Positions 1-7,066 of a stretch of 13,747 bases of DNA are shown piece by piece. A model generated the notes under the pieces. That model was given only the letters and a program-made list of their open reading frames with translations, searched no databases and was not told the origin of the DNA. The stretch spans positions 1 to 13,747 of the forward strand of contig JAXDKI010000122.1 of the NCBI GenBank assembly GCA_034667245.1, read 5' to 3'. Position numbers and translations under genes: made by a program. The stretch is from DATBFX01 sp034667245 (lineage in GTDB: Bacteria; Chloroflexota; Chloroflexia; Thermomicrobiales; UBA6265). Position 1 is the first letter of the stretch. Every line of letters starts with the position of its first letter.

Positions 1-146
1 CGTTGTTGGGCGAGAGGCTGACGAGCGCGCGGCGAATGAACGGGGTATGAGAACGACGTCGGCACGTCGGGATAGGGAGCTCCCGGACCCACCGCATCCT
101 CCATATCGGTCCGTCGTTTTACATCTCTTGGTCGGGACAGACGACG
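1..146. other. Left-edge intergenic sequence, nothing firmly identified
   Basis: Lies downstream of the DppC-type gene on the minus strand. It contains a 10-bp palindrome GGGAGCTCCC (75-84). On the minus strand two frames, from ATG at 104 and ATG at 97, are open to the edge, but about 34 codons are too few to judge and show no ATPase motif. A following transporter ATPase gene may lie outside the window. Confidence 0.3.
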
Positions 147-1046
147 TTACGACCGCGAGCGGGGATCGAGCGCGTCGCGTAAGCCGTCGCCGACGAGGTT
201 GAAGGCGAGAACGGCGAGCAAGAGGGCCAAACCTGGTCCGAGCGAGTACCAGGGGACGGTCGTCAGATAGAGGGTGCCTTCGCGGATCATCTGACCCCAG
301 GTGGGCGTGGGCGGCTGGACGCCGAGGCCGATGAAGCTGAGGCTCGCTTCGAGCCGGATCGCCGAGGCGGTCCAGAGACTGCCGAAGACCACCAGTTCGC
401 CGAGGATGTTCGGGAGGAGGTGAGCCCGCAGGATCCGCGCGTTCCCGACGCCGACCGTTCGCGCGGCATCGACGAAATCGCGGTGCATCAGCGAAAGGGT
501 CGGGCCGTAGGCGACCCGGGCGAAACGGGGTGCGATGGTCAGTCCGATCGCGATGATCATCTTCGAGAGACCCGGCCCCAGGACGGCGAGGACGAGGAGA
601 CCGGTGATCAGATCGGGGAAGGCGAGGAGGACGTCGGTCAACCGCATCAGCGCGCTGTCGATCTTGCCGCCGAAGAAAGCGGCGGTGATCCCGATCAGGG
701 TTCCGAGGGCACCGCCGAGCAGAACGGAGAGGATTCCGACCTGAAGCGCGATCCGGGTTCCGTAGATGACGCGGGAAAAGACATCCCGCCCCTTGTCGTC
801 ACGACCAAGCAGGTGGTCGGCACTCGGTGGGGCGAGGCGGTTGCGGACGCTCTGGTCGAGGGGGTCGTGCGGGGCGACCAACGGAGCAGCGAGGGCAATG
901 AGGATCAGCAGCGCGATCAGGACGACACCGACGACCGCCGTTCGATTGCGAGCGAACGTCCGGAGCGCGCGCCGGCGACCGGAGACGATATCGACCGGCG
1001 GAGCAGCGTCGGCGCTCTCTGCCATCGATGCGGTGGATGCGCTCAA
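147..1046 (-). CDS. Dipeptide/oligopeptide ABC transporter permease, DppC type
   Basis: Inner-membrane permease of a peptide/nickel-class (Dpp/Opp) ABC importer, partner of the permease encoded just upstream. Seen: a hydrophilic N-terminus, a first membrane helix (VVGVVLIALLILIALAAPLV), the DppC-type APHDP and LLGRDDKGRDVFSR motifs, several further helices, and an EAA cytoplasmic loop (DAARTVGVGNARILRAHLLP) that should contact the ATPase. The C-terminus NLVGDGLRDALDP is typical of the family. The length of about 299 aa is normal. Start: the frame is open to a TTG at 1073, but GAGGAGGG at 1054-1061 lies 7 nt before a TTG at 1046, which I prefer; an ATG at 1025 is an alternative. It follows the first permease after 94 nt. 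The ATPases DppD/DppF are not in the window and may lie beyond the left edge. The peptide substrate is family inference; other small solutes are possible. Confidence 0.93.
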   Translation of the reverse strand: MSASTASMAESADAAPPVDIVSGRRRALRTFARNRTAVVGVVLIALLILIALAAPLVAPHDPLDQSVRNRLAPPSADHLLGRDDKGRDVFSRVIYGTRIALQVGILSVLLGGALGTLIGITAAFFGGKIDSALMRLTDVLLAFPDLITGLLVLAVLGPGLSKMIIAIGLTIAPRFARVAYGPTLSLMHRDFVDAARTVGVGNARILRAHLLPNILGELVVFGSLWTASAIRLEASLSFIGLGVQPPTPTWGQMIREGTLYLTTVPWYSLGPGLALLLAVLAFNLVGDGLRDALDPRSRS

Positions 1047-1053
1047 TGGCTTG

Positions 1054-1061
1054 CCCTCCTC
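1054..1061 (-). promoter_or_regulatory. Shine-Dalgarno deciding a TTG start for the DppC-type permease
   Basis: Read on the minus strand this is GAGGAGGG followed by CAAGCCA and then TTG at 1046. It is one of the strongest ribosome-binding sequences in the window, and no ATG lies at the correct distance. The next ATG (1025) is 28 nt away. This argues for TTG initiation at 1046 rather than the longer TTG frame at 1073. Confidence 0.55.
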
Positions 1062-1140
1062 AACCGCTCCCAAGCTCGGGTGTTCCGGTAACGCGACCGC
1101 AGCTTCGGCATGATCTCGGGCGCACCTGGGAATGCGGGCC

Positions 1141-2082
1141 TCACGCGTAGCGAACCCGCGGGTCGATCATCGTGTAGATGATGTCGGTGATCAGGTTGAT
1201 GATGACGATGATGAAGGCGTAGACGACCATGATCGATTGGAGGGACGTGTAGTCTTTCTGCTTCGTCGCTCCGACCATCAGCTTCCCGAGTCCGGGCCGG
1301 GCAAAGACTTCCTCGACCAAAACCGAGGACCCGATCATGCTGATCGCGAAGATGCCGACGAGGGAAACGACGGGAATCAGCCCCGCCCTTAGGGCATGCT
1401 GGACCAGCACGACCCACTCTCCGAGTCCCTTCGCCCGCGCCGTCCGCACGTAATCGTCGCTGAGCACGGCGATCATCACCGAGCGCGTCATCCGGGCGAC
1501 GTAGGCCATCTCGATCAGGCCGAGCGTGACCGCCGGCAGGACGAGGTGATGGAGGTTCGCCCCCGTATCGGAAAAGGACGGGGCGCCGACGGCCGGGAAC
1601 CAATCGAGCTTGACGGCGAAGAAGTAGATCAACAGGATAGCGAGGTAGAAGGCTGGAAGTGATAACCCAACCAGCGAGACGATCCGGCCGATGTAGTCCG
1701 GCGCTTGATTGCGTTTGACGGCGGTCACCACCCCGATCGGGACCCCAACCACCAGCCCGATCACGAGCGCGGCGGCGGTCAACTCCAGGGTATGAGGCAG
1801 GGCACTTTTGATCTGCGTCCAGACCGGCTGGCTCGTCTTGAGGGAGTCGCCGAGGTCGCCGCGCGCAAGATCGGCAAGGAATGTCAGGTACTGCTTCCAG
1901 AGCGGTTCGTTGAGACCCATCCGTTCCCGGAGTGCTTCGACGGCCTGCTGCGAGGCATTGTCGCCGAGCACGGCGGTTGCCGGGTCACCAGGCGCGACCC
2001 GGACGATGATGAAGATGACGGTGAAGACGGCCAGCAGCGTCGGAATCGCCAGCAACAGCCGCCGGATGATGTGTCTGAGCAT
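1141..2082 (-). CDS. Dipeptide/oligopeptide ABC transporter permease, DppB type
   Basis: First permease of the Dpp/Opp-type importer; it forms the membrane channel with the DppC-type protein. Seen in the 313-aa product: N-terminus MLRHIIRRLLLAIPTLLAVF leading into helix 1 (about residues 9-29), then the family-typical VRVAPGDPA; a periplasmic stretch ending GDLGDSLKTSQPV; further helices around 100-120, 133-158 and 180-200; an EAA loop at about 214-238 (RTARAKGLGEWVVLVQHALR) that docks onto the ATPase; and the C-terminal IDPRVRYA. Length is normal for DppB. ATG start at 2082; upstream sequence offers only a weak Shine-Dalgarno, so translation may be modest compared with the binding protein. 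A 231-nt gap with a hairpin and a REP-like repeat separates it from the binding-protein gene. Confidence 0.95.
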   Translation of the reverse strand: MLRHIIRRLLLAIPTLLAVFTVIFIIVRVAPGDPATAVLGDNASQQAVEALRERMGLNEPLWKQYLTFLADLARGDLGDSLKTSQPVWTQIKSALPHTLELTAAALVIGLVVGVPIGVVTAVKRNQAPDYIGRIVSLVGLSLPAFYLAILLIYFFAVKLDWFPAVGAPSFSDTGANLHHLVLPAVTLGLIEMAYVARMTRSVMIAVLSDDYVRTARAKGLGEWVVLVQHALRAGLIPVVSLVGIFAISMIGSSVLVEEVFARPGLGKLMVGATKQKDYTSLQSIMVVYAFIIVIINLITDIIYTMIDPRVRYA

Positions 2083-2141
2083 CGTCTGTCCGAGGAAACG
2101 AAGCGCTGCCTACATTCAAGAGGGCCTGAGGGATGAAACGG

Positions 2142-2244
2142 AGAGGTTCCTTCGACAAGCTCAGATAGACTCTTCGCCGCACCCAGGACGTCCAACTTGA
2201 GGACACCCCTCTCCTTGTCATCCTGAGCGCAGCGAAGGACCTCT
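2142..2244. repeat. REP-like imperfect inverted repeat
   Basis: Two arms of about 28 nt, 2142-2170 and 2217-2244, are imperfect reverse complements. Shared blocks are AGAGGT, CCTTCG, GCTCAG and GAC; about 21 of 28 positions match with one gap. The right arm contains TGTCATCCTGAGCGCAGCGA followed by AGGACCTC, and the left contains CCTTCGACAAGCTCAG. I recall sequences of this kind as very common dispersed intergenic repeats in Chloroflexota and some other phyla. About 46 nt lie between the arms. It sits in the gap between the binding-protein and permease genes and could fold in the operon mRNA. That it is a multi-copy genomic repeat cannot be shown from this window. Confidence 0.55.
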
Positions 2245-2272
2245 TTCGTCGTCGCGTCGGTGAGCGAACTGC

Positions 2273-2300
2273 GCGTGGCGGTCAATCGCACCCGCCACGC
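2273..2300 (-). terminator. Intercistronic hairpin after the substrate-binding protein gene
   Basis: A perfect 9-bp stem, GCGTGGCGG (2273-2281) with CCGCCACGC (2292-2300), surrounds a 10-nt loop. It begins 14 nt past the TAG stop of the binding-protein gene (minus strand). There is no T-run after it, so it is not a canonical intrinsic terminator. In transporter operons, hairpins at this position often stabilise the binding-protein mRNA or cause partial termination, giving more binding protein than permease. That role is inferred here. Confidence 0.45.
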
Positions 2301-2313
2301 TCCAAGCGACAGT

Positions 2314-3933
2314 CTACGGCGCGATCGTGGTCGTCTCGTCGATCCCCGGATAGAGGGCAAGGACCTTGACCAGCTCGTGGCCGTAGTCGACTTTCTGGGA
2401 CCGCGCATAGACCTGATTCTGGTACTGGAGCGGCACGGCGGCGACATCCTTCAGGATCTGGGTGTTGGCCTGGCGCCACAACTCCTCTTGCGCGGCCGGG
2501 TCGGTTTCGGCCCGGGCCTGCAGGATGAGGTCGTCGATCGCGCTGTAGTGGCTGAAATTGGTGACCGGCGACGCGCCTTTGACGACGATCGACGGCGAGT
2601 AGAAGAACTGGGTGAGATAGACGTCGGCGTTCGGGCGGAAGGCGACGTAGATGACGATCGGATTGACGTCCTCCCGAATCTGCGAGTGCATCGTGGCGTG
2701 GTCGACGACCTGGAGCTCGATGTCGATGCCGATCTCCTCCAGCTCCGACTGCAGCACCTCGTAGTTCGCCCGGTAAGCGGGCATCTCACTGGTCACCAGG
2801 GTGAGTTGGAAGCCATCGGGATAGCCGGCCTCGGCCAGGAGCTGCTTTGCTTTCTCAACGTCGCGGGGGTATTCCACACCGGCGGCTGCCGCCTGCTCCT
2901 GAGTCAGTCCGCCCGGCATCAGCGCCGCGGGCACGACGGAGTAGACAACCTCCGAGACAGGCGAGCCGTAGAGCGCCTGGTGCTCTTCGCGGTCGATCGC
3001 GTAGGCAATCGCCTGCCGGACTTGCGGCTTGGAGAGGTACTCGTTCTCGATGTTGAGGTTCATGAAGGCGACCTCGCCGGGGCCAAACACGTCGGCCTTC
3101 AGCGTGCCTTCGGCATTGATGCGATCGACCCACTGGGCTTCGTTGACGCCCGACGCTGCATCCAACTCGCCGGACTGGAGCGCCAGCTCACGGCTGGTGG
3201 CGTCCGGCATGTAGCGCACCTCGACGCCGCCCAGCTTCGGCGCGCCGCGGAAGTACTGATCGTTCGCGGTCAGGATGACACTCGTCTGCGGCGTGTAGGA
3301 GGTGAACATGAAGGGTCCGGTGCCAACCGGTTGGGTCTTGAACCCCTCGAGACCGAGTCCCTCGACCGCCTTGGAGCAGACGATGAACCCACCGTTATAG
3401 TTCGCGACCTTCGGCAAGAAGAGGGTCGGCGAGAGCGGCGCGTCCATCGTGATCTTGACGGTCTTGTCGTCGACCTTGGCGACCGTCATGCCCGCGTAGT
3501 CGGCGGCGTAGCCGGAGGTGTCCTTGTTCGCCGACTTCTGCAGGGAGTAGACGACGTCGTCCGCGGTCAACGCGTAGGCTTCGCCGCCTTGCCAGGGATG
3601 GCACATCACGTTGTCGCGAAGGGTAAAGGTCCAGGTCTGTTTGTCACCCTCCATGACGGGATCGGGAACCGCCGTGGCGAGGTCCGGTTCGATGACCGAG
3701 GCATCTCCCGGCTTGAAGCGAACCAGTCCATTGAAGACCATGTCGACGACCGTCCGATCCTGGGTACCGGACGCGAAGTGTGGATCGAGCGTCGAGAGAT
3801 CGGCGGAGTTGGTCCCGAAACGGAGGACCGGTCGGTCCTGAGCCGCCGCCGGGCGCGTCAGCATCAGCACCGGCGACAGCAGCAACAAGATTGTGGCAGC
3901 GATAAAGAACGAACGACGGGACAATGTCGACAT
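2314..3933 (-). CDS. ABC transporter substrate-binding protein, family 5 (peptide class), Tat-type signal
   Basis: Extracytoplasmic solute receptor (SBP_bac_5, DppA/OppA-like) that delivers ligand to the two downstream permeases. The 539-aa product starts with a twin-arginine-like signal (SRRSFF at residues 5-10), a hydrophobic stretch, and RPAAAQD, which would allow cleavage after Ala31. The mature part has family landmarks: VLRFGTNSADLSTLDPHFAS, the early LATAVPDPVMEGDKQTWTFTLRDNV-like strand region, VGTGPFMFTSY, and KPQVRQAIAYAIDREEHQ. Length is normal. ATG at 3933 is preceded by GAGGGGG with 7 nt spacing. Neighbours: an FAD oxidoreductase gene upstream (136-nt gap, same strand) and permeases downstream. 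The ligand is unknown; peptides or modified amino acids are plausible given the neighbouring oxidase. Tat rather than Sec export would be slightly unusual for this family and rests only on the SRR motif. Confidence 0.95.
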   Translation of the reverse strand: MSTLSRRSFFIAATILLLLSPVLMLTRPAAAQDRPVLRFGTNSADLSTLDPHFASGTQDRTVVDMVFNGLVRFKPGDASVIEPDLATAVPDPVMEGDKQTWTFTLRDNVMCHPWQGGEAYALTADDVVYSLQKSANKDTSGYAADYAGMTVAKVDDKTVKITMDAPLSPTLFLPKVANYNGGFIVCSKAVEGLGLEGFKTQPVGTGPFMFTSYTPQTSVILTANDQYFRGAPKLGGVEVRYMPDATSRELALQSGELDAASGVNEAQWVDRINAEGTLKADVFGPGEVAFMNLNIENEYLSKPQVRQAIAYAIDREEHQALYGSPVSEVVYSVVPAALMPGGLTQEQAAAAGVEYPRDVEKAKQLLAEAGYPDGFQLTLVTSEMPAYRANYEVLQSELEEIGIDIELQVVDHATMHSQIREDVNPIVIYVAFRPNADVYLTQFFYSPSIVVKGASPVTNFSHYSAIDDLILQARAETDPAAQEELWRQANTQILKDVAAVPLQYQNQVYARSQKVDYGHELVKVLALYPGIDETTTIAP

Positions 3934-4069
3934 CGATTCACCCCCTCGTGATCCTGGTTGGCGGCGTCACTCCGTGGACCCGCCATCGCTGAGATCGCAC
4001 CGGTACGACCGGCGAGACCTTCGAATTGGTCGGCGTCGACCAGTTCTTCTCCTCACACCCTCTGCGCGC

Positions 4070-5242
4070 TTAGCCGTGCAGCGTCACCGCTTCCCGACCG
4101 CGGATCGTCGCAAATCGCTCGCTCGTGAATGGCTCGATCGGCAGCGTTGAACGCCCGTCGATGACCAACTCGCGAATGATCTGCCCGGTGACCGGCCCCA
4201 AGCAGAAGCCGTGGCCGGAGAAGCCGGCCGCCAAAACCAATCCCTCGAAGGCCCGTGCTCGCTCCAGCACGGGCAAGGCGTCCGGGGTGGTATCCAACAA
4301 CCCGCCCCAGACCCGCGCGAGTGGCGCATCGGCGAAGGCCGGCAGCACCGCGCTGACCCGGCCGACGACGCCGGCGACTTCAGACGTCGGTGGTTGGACC
4401 AAATCATAACCGCTCGCGAGGTTATCCAGATCGTACGTCCAGGGCCGGCCACCGCCCGTGAACCGCAACCGGCCATCAACCTGCTGGCGCCCCGCAAGGT
4501 CTGCCCCAGCGACGCCAATCACCTGCGAGATGAGTGGCGGCAACGGCATCGTCTGGATCGCCGCGACGACGCCGATCTGCAATGGAAGGTCGATGCCGAA
4601 CGGTGCGACCAGGGACGCGCTGTGGATACCCGCCGCGACGACGACAGTGCCGGCGGCGATTTCACCGTCGCTCGTCCGGACGCTGGTGACACGGCCACCG
4701 CTGGCGACGATTCCGGTCACGGTTGTCCTGGTTTGGATTGTCGCCCCGTGGCGCGTCGCAGCGGCAGCAAAGGCCTGAACGGTCTTCGTCGGATTGGCAT
4801 GACCGTCGGTCGGGCAGAAGGAGGCGGCGACAATCGACTCGCTAAGTGCTGGACCAACCTCGCGGACACTGCGGTTGTCGGGCAGGAACGTGAGATCGAG
4901 CCCCTGCGCTTTTCCAATCGCGACGACTCGCTCGATCTCGGGGACTTCATCCGGCGTGCGAGCAAGGCGAAGATTTCCGTGCCGCCGGTACTCGACGTCC
5001 GCCCCGAGCTCTTCGTCAAGCGTTGCCCAGCGGCGAACGGCAGCCATCGCGAGCGGCAACTCCGCCGGGTGGCGCCCCGACTGACGGACGCCCGCGAGCG
5101 TCCAGCCAGAGGCCATACTCGCCAGGTCACCCTGCTCGAGCAGCGTAACACCGACCCCATGGCGGGCCAGCTCGTAGGCGGCAGCGGTACCGCTGATCCC
5201 GCCACCGATTATGACAACGTCCGCTGGTCGTGCGTCGGTCAC
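4070..5242 (-). CDS. FAD-dependent amino-acid/amine oxidoreductase (DAO family)
   Basis: Probable flavin enzyme oxidising a free or N-substituted amino acid to an imino acid (D-amino-acid, sarcosine/glycine or SoxB-like dehydrogenase/oxidase). The 390-aa product has the Rossmann dinucleotide motif IIGGGISGTAAAYELA (glycines 13-15 and 18) and Glu37 at the end of the second strand (TLLEQGD). It also has SGWTLAGVRQSGRHPAE near the isoalloxazine region, GHANPTKTVQAFAAAA in mid-domain, and the family-typical C-terminal GFSGHGFCLGPVTGQII starting at residue 340. Start: GTG at 5242, preceded by GAGGAG at a 9-nt distance. The residues that would fix the substrate cannot be read reliably. It lies upstream of the binding-protein and permease genes in the same direction, which suggests it degrades what they import. 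A TTGACA/TAAAGT promoter lies about 90 nt upstream. Confidence 0.9.
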   Translation of the reverse strand: MTDARPADVVIIGGGISGTAAAYELARHGVGVTLLEQGDLASMASGWTLAGVRQSGRHPAELPLAMAAVRRWATLDEELGADVEYRRHGNLRLARTPDEVPEIERVVAIGKAQGLDLTFLPDNRSVREVGPALSESIVAASFCPTDGHANPTKTVQAFAAAATRHGATIQTRTTVTGIVASGGRVTSVRTSDGEIAAGTVVVAAGIHSASLVAPFGIDLPLQIGVVAAIQTMPLPPLISQVIGVAGADLAGRQQVDGRLRFTGGGRPWTYDLDNLASGYDLVQPPTSEVAGVVGRVSAVLPAFADAPLARVWGGLLDTTPDALPVLERARAFEGLVLAAGFSGHGFCLGPVTGQIIRELVIDGRSTLPIEPFTSERFATIRGREAVTLHG

Positions 5243-5538
5243 GCCCGCCTGCTCCTCGTTATGTACCGTGGGCGTCCCATGCTCCGAGGCGCCGGTTGCT
5301 CACGAGCGCCCGGCAAGAAGATGGACCCGACTTTATGCCAGCGGTGCCTGGTTGTCAAATTGGGCGCGCGCGGTGGTTTCTCCAACACCGTGAGAACCTC
5401 ACGTCTCGGATGGCATCAAGTCGAGCCTGGCATTGATGTCCTTGACCCATGGGTAATGTCATTCGTATCGGGGCGGAACCGCGACCTTGCCGCGATCCGC
5501 TTTCGCCGCCCTCTACTTGCCCGACCCGAGTCGGACCG
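5243..5538. other. 296-bp intergenic region between oxidoreductase and BenE-family genes
   Basis: No convincing gene on either strand. Besides the promoter at 5330-5358 it holds a perfect 10-bp palindrome ACCCATGGGT (5445-5454), a CATCAA/TTGATG inverted pair (5414-5419 and 5433-5438), and a small CCGAC/GTCGG hairpin (5521-5534) just past the stop of the BenE-family gene. The last could be a weak terminator but lacks a T-run. The palindromes could be operator half-sites; nothing in the window identifies a regulator for them. Confidence 0.5.
5330..5358 (-). promoter_or_regulatory. Sigma70-like promoter of the FAD oxidoreductase gene
   Basis: Read on the minus strand: a perfect -35 TTGACA (5353-5358), exactly 17 nt of spacer, then TAAAGT (5330-5335), matching the -10 consensus at 4 of 6 positions. 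Predicted transcription start is near 5323, giving an untranslated leader of roughly 80 nt before the GTG at 5242. It could drive the whole oxidoreductase-binding protein-permease series. Confidence 0.6.
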
Positions 5539-6798
5539 TCACGCGGCATCCGTGGCGCGCAACTCGCGCACCGATGCCCCTTCTAGGGCGAGGGCGACGC
5601 CGGTGCCGATGACGAGTGCCCAGAACGGTGCGCCGAGGCCGAACATCGATACGTTCGAGGCGGTTATCGCGAAGGCGAGCAGCGGACCAAGCCTTATTGG
5701 TCCACGCGAAATCGCGCTGAGTGCCTCGCCGAGCACGCCAACCAGCGCCAGACCGGCGACCGCCAGCAGAATCGCCAGCGGGAGCGCTTCGGGAAGCCCC
5801 GCTGCCACCCCGCCGGCGAGACCGATCAGTGCGAAGGCGGTGCCGGCGGCGTACACCGACCAGGGACGCACCGCCCGCTCTCCGGCCTCCGGCCCCGCGG
5901 TGAGCGGCGTCATGAGCGCCCCCATGCACACACTCCCCGGTCCGAAGAAGGAGCCAACGGCTGCCCCGATCCCGGTCGCCGCCTCGATCGCCCGTGTCGG
6001 CGGTCGGTAGTCCTGGCTGCGCAGATAGGTGACCGCCGTCAGGTTTGAGTGGAGCGCGGTCAGTGCGACATACACGGGAACGACCGTGGCAATCGCCGCC
6101 AGCGAGAAGCGCGGGACAGCAGGCTCGAGGGACGGTAAGACCCATCCGCCCGGCAACGACTCAACCCGTCCGGTGAGAAATGCCGCGACGACGCCCGCCA
6201 CCAACGCCGGCAGGACCGGTGGTACCCGCGGCCCGAGCACCCGCCGGCTGACCAGCCAGGCAGTCAAGGCGGCGCCAACCAGGAAGCGCTCTCCTCCAAG
6301 GACCGCGAACGTTTGGGTTACGAACGGTAACACGCTTCCGGCGATGACCCCGAAGACGACCGGCGCGGGCACCAGGCGCGCAATCCGATTGGTCAAACCG
6401 CTCACGCCGAGGGCGGCCACGGTCAGCCCGCCGACGAGTGTCGCACCGCGCAGCTCGCCGCCGTCCACATCGCCGGCCAGGGACGCGTAGAACACGACAA
6501 GGGATGTGTGCCAGGCGACAAAGAGGGGCTGACGGTAGACGAGTGTGAGGCCGACGCCGAGCAGTCCTGGAATGGCATAAAGGGCCAGCAGCCAACTGCC
6601 CAACGCGTCCGCCCCTAGCCCGATCTCCGCGGCAGCGGCCAGTGGAATCGCCAGCGCTGACAGGCTAAAGACGGTGATCGGGACTGCCGTCGCGACGGGC
6701 GGTATCAGTCGACGCCACTCGCCTGGTCCGGACGTTCCGCTAAGCACGCGTCCCTGCCCCTCGCGTCTTGCTCTCCCGCCATCGATGCTTGTCAGCAT
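5539..6798 (-). CDS. BenE-family benzoate/proton symporter
   Basis: Multi-pass inner-membrane protein of the BenE (benzoate:H+ symporter) family, importing benzoate or a related aromatic or organic acid. Seen: about 11-12 hydrophobic helices across about 420 aa and family-like segments such as AVPITVFSLSALAIPLAAA, GLTNRIARLVPAPVVFGVIAG, ALHSNLTAVTYLRSQDYRPP, ATGIGAAVGSFFGPG, and ALIGLAGGVAAGLPEALPLA. Start uncertain: the frame is open from a TTG at 6822 (GGTGGA 7 nt upstream); I report the ATG at 6798; a GTG at 6747 has GAGGGG at 9 nt. All leave the first helix intact. No aromatic-degradation gene is adjacent. The acyl-CoA synthetase about 5 kb away could in principle activate an imported acid, but its motifs look fatty-acyl-like. 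Confidence is high for the family, low for the substrate. Confidence 0.88.
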   Translation of the reverse strand: MLTSIDGGRARREGQGRVLSGTSGPGEWRRLIPPVATAVPITVFSLSALAIPLAAAAEIGLGADALGSWLLALYAIPGLLGVGLTLVYRQPLFVAWHTSLVVFYASLAGDVDGGELRGATLVGGLTVAALGVSGLTNRIARLVPAPVVFGVIAGSVLPFVTQTFAVLGGERFLVGAALTAWLVSRRVLGPRVPPVLPALVAGVVAAFLTGRVESLPGGWVLPSLEPAVPRFSLAAIATVVPVYVALTALHSNLTAVTYLRSQDYRPPTRAIEAATGIGAAVGSFFGPGSVCMGALMTPLTAGPEAGERAVRPWSVYAAGTAFALIGLAGGVAAGLPEALPLAILLAVAGLALVGVLGEALSAISRGPIRLGPLLAFAITASNVSMFGLGAPFWALVIGTGVALALEGASVRELRATDAA

Positions 6799-6800
6799 CG
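6783..6800. promoter_or_regulatory. Hairpin covering the candidate ATG of the BenE-family gene
   Basis: CGATGC (6783-6788) and GCATCG (6795-6800) form a perfect 6-bp stem with a 6-nt loop. The candidate ATG (6798-6796 on the minus strand) lies inside the stem. If translation starts there, the hairpin would hide it. Alternatively it supports a start at TTG 6822 or GTG 6747. The stem is short, so this could be chance. Confidence 0.25.
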
Positions 6801-6822
6801 CCGAGACGATGAACCCGTGCAA

Positions 6823-7066
6823 GCGCGTTCCACCGGAGGGTTTCGACGATCCTGCAGCCCGGTGCTAGCGGACAAACCGGCACCGACCCGCATCAATCCG
6901 CGGGGCTGGTTGAACTGCGCGCGGAGCACGGCCAACCTCGGCGTCGAAGTCAGGCGACTATAGGCGGAGTGGCATAACAAGCATGTGGATGGTTTTGGAG
7001 TTGAGACAGAATTCTCTCCACAGGCCCCACGTACCAACCGCAGTTCGGTTCGCTTTGGCTACGCGC
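6823..7066. other. Intergenic region between the BenE-family and E2 genes
   Basis: A 244-bp stretch without a convincing gene. On the minus strand it includes TATAGT (6957-6962), a fair -10 box with no good -35 at the right distance, which may serve the BenE-family gene. About 17 nt past the E2 stop there is a small AACCG/CGGTT hairpin (7036-7050) with a 5-nt loop and no T-run, a weak candidate terminator for the dehydrogenase operon. Confidence 0.35.

Noticed and set aside
1..104. Partial gene at the left edge on the minus strand
   Set aside because: About 34 open codons with no recognisable motif and no well-placed ribosome site; not enough to call.
2260..3951. 563-codon plus-strand open frame opposite the binding-protein gene
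   Set aside because: It is antisense to a well-recognised solute-binding protein and its translation is rich in Arg, Asp, Val and His with no family motif, as expected of GC-rich antisense frames.
4211..6010. 599-codon plus-strand open frame across the oxidoreductase, gap and BenE-family gene
   Set aside because: It runs antisense through two recognisable genes and the intergenic gap, has no domain-like sequence, and its composition is typical of GC shadow frames.
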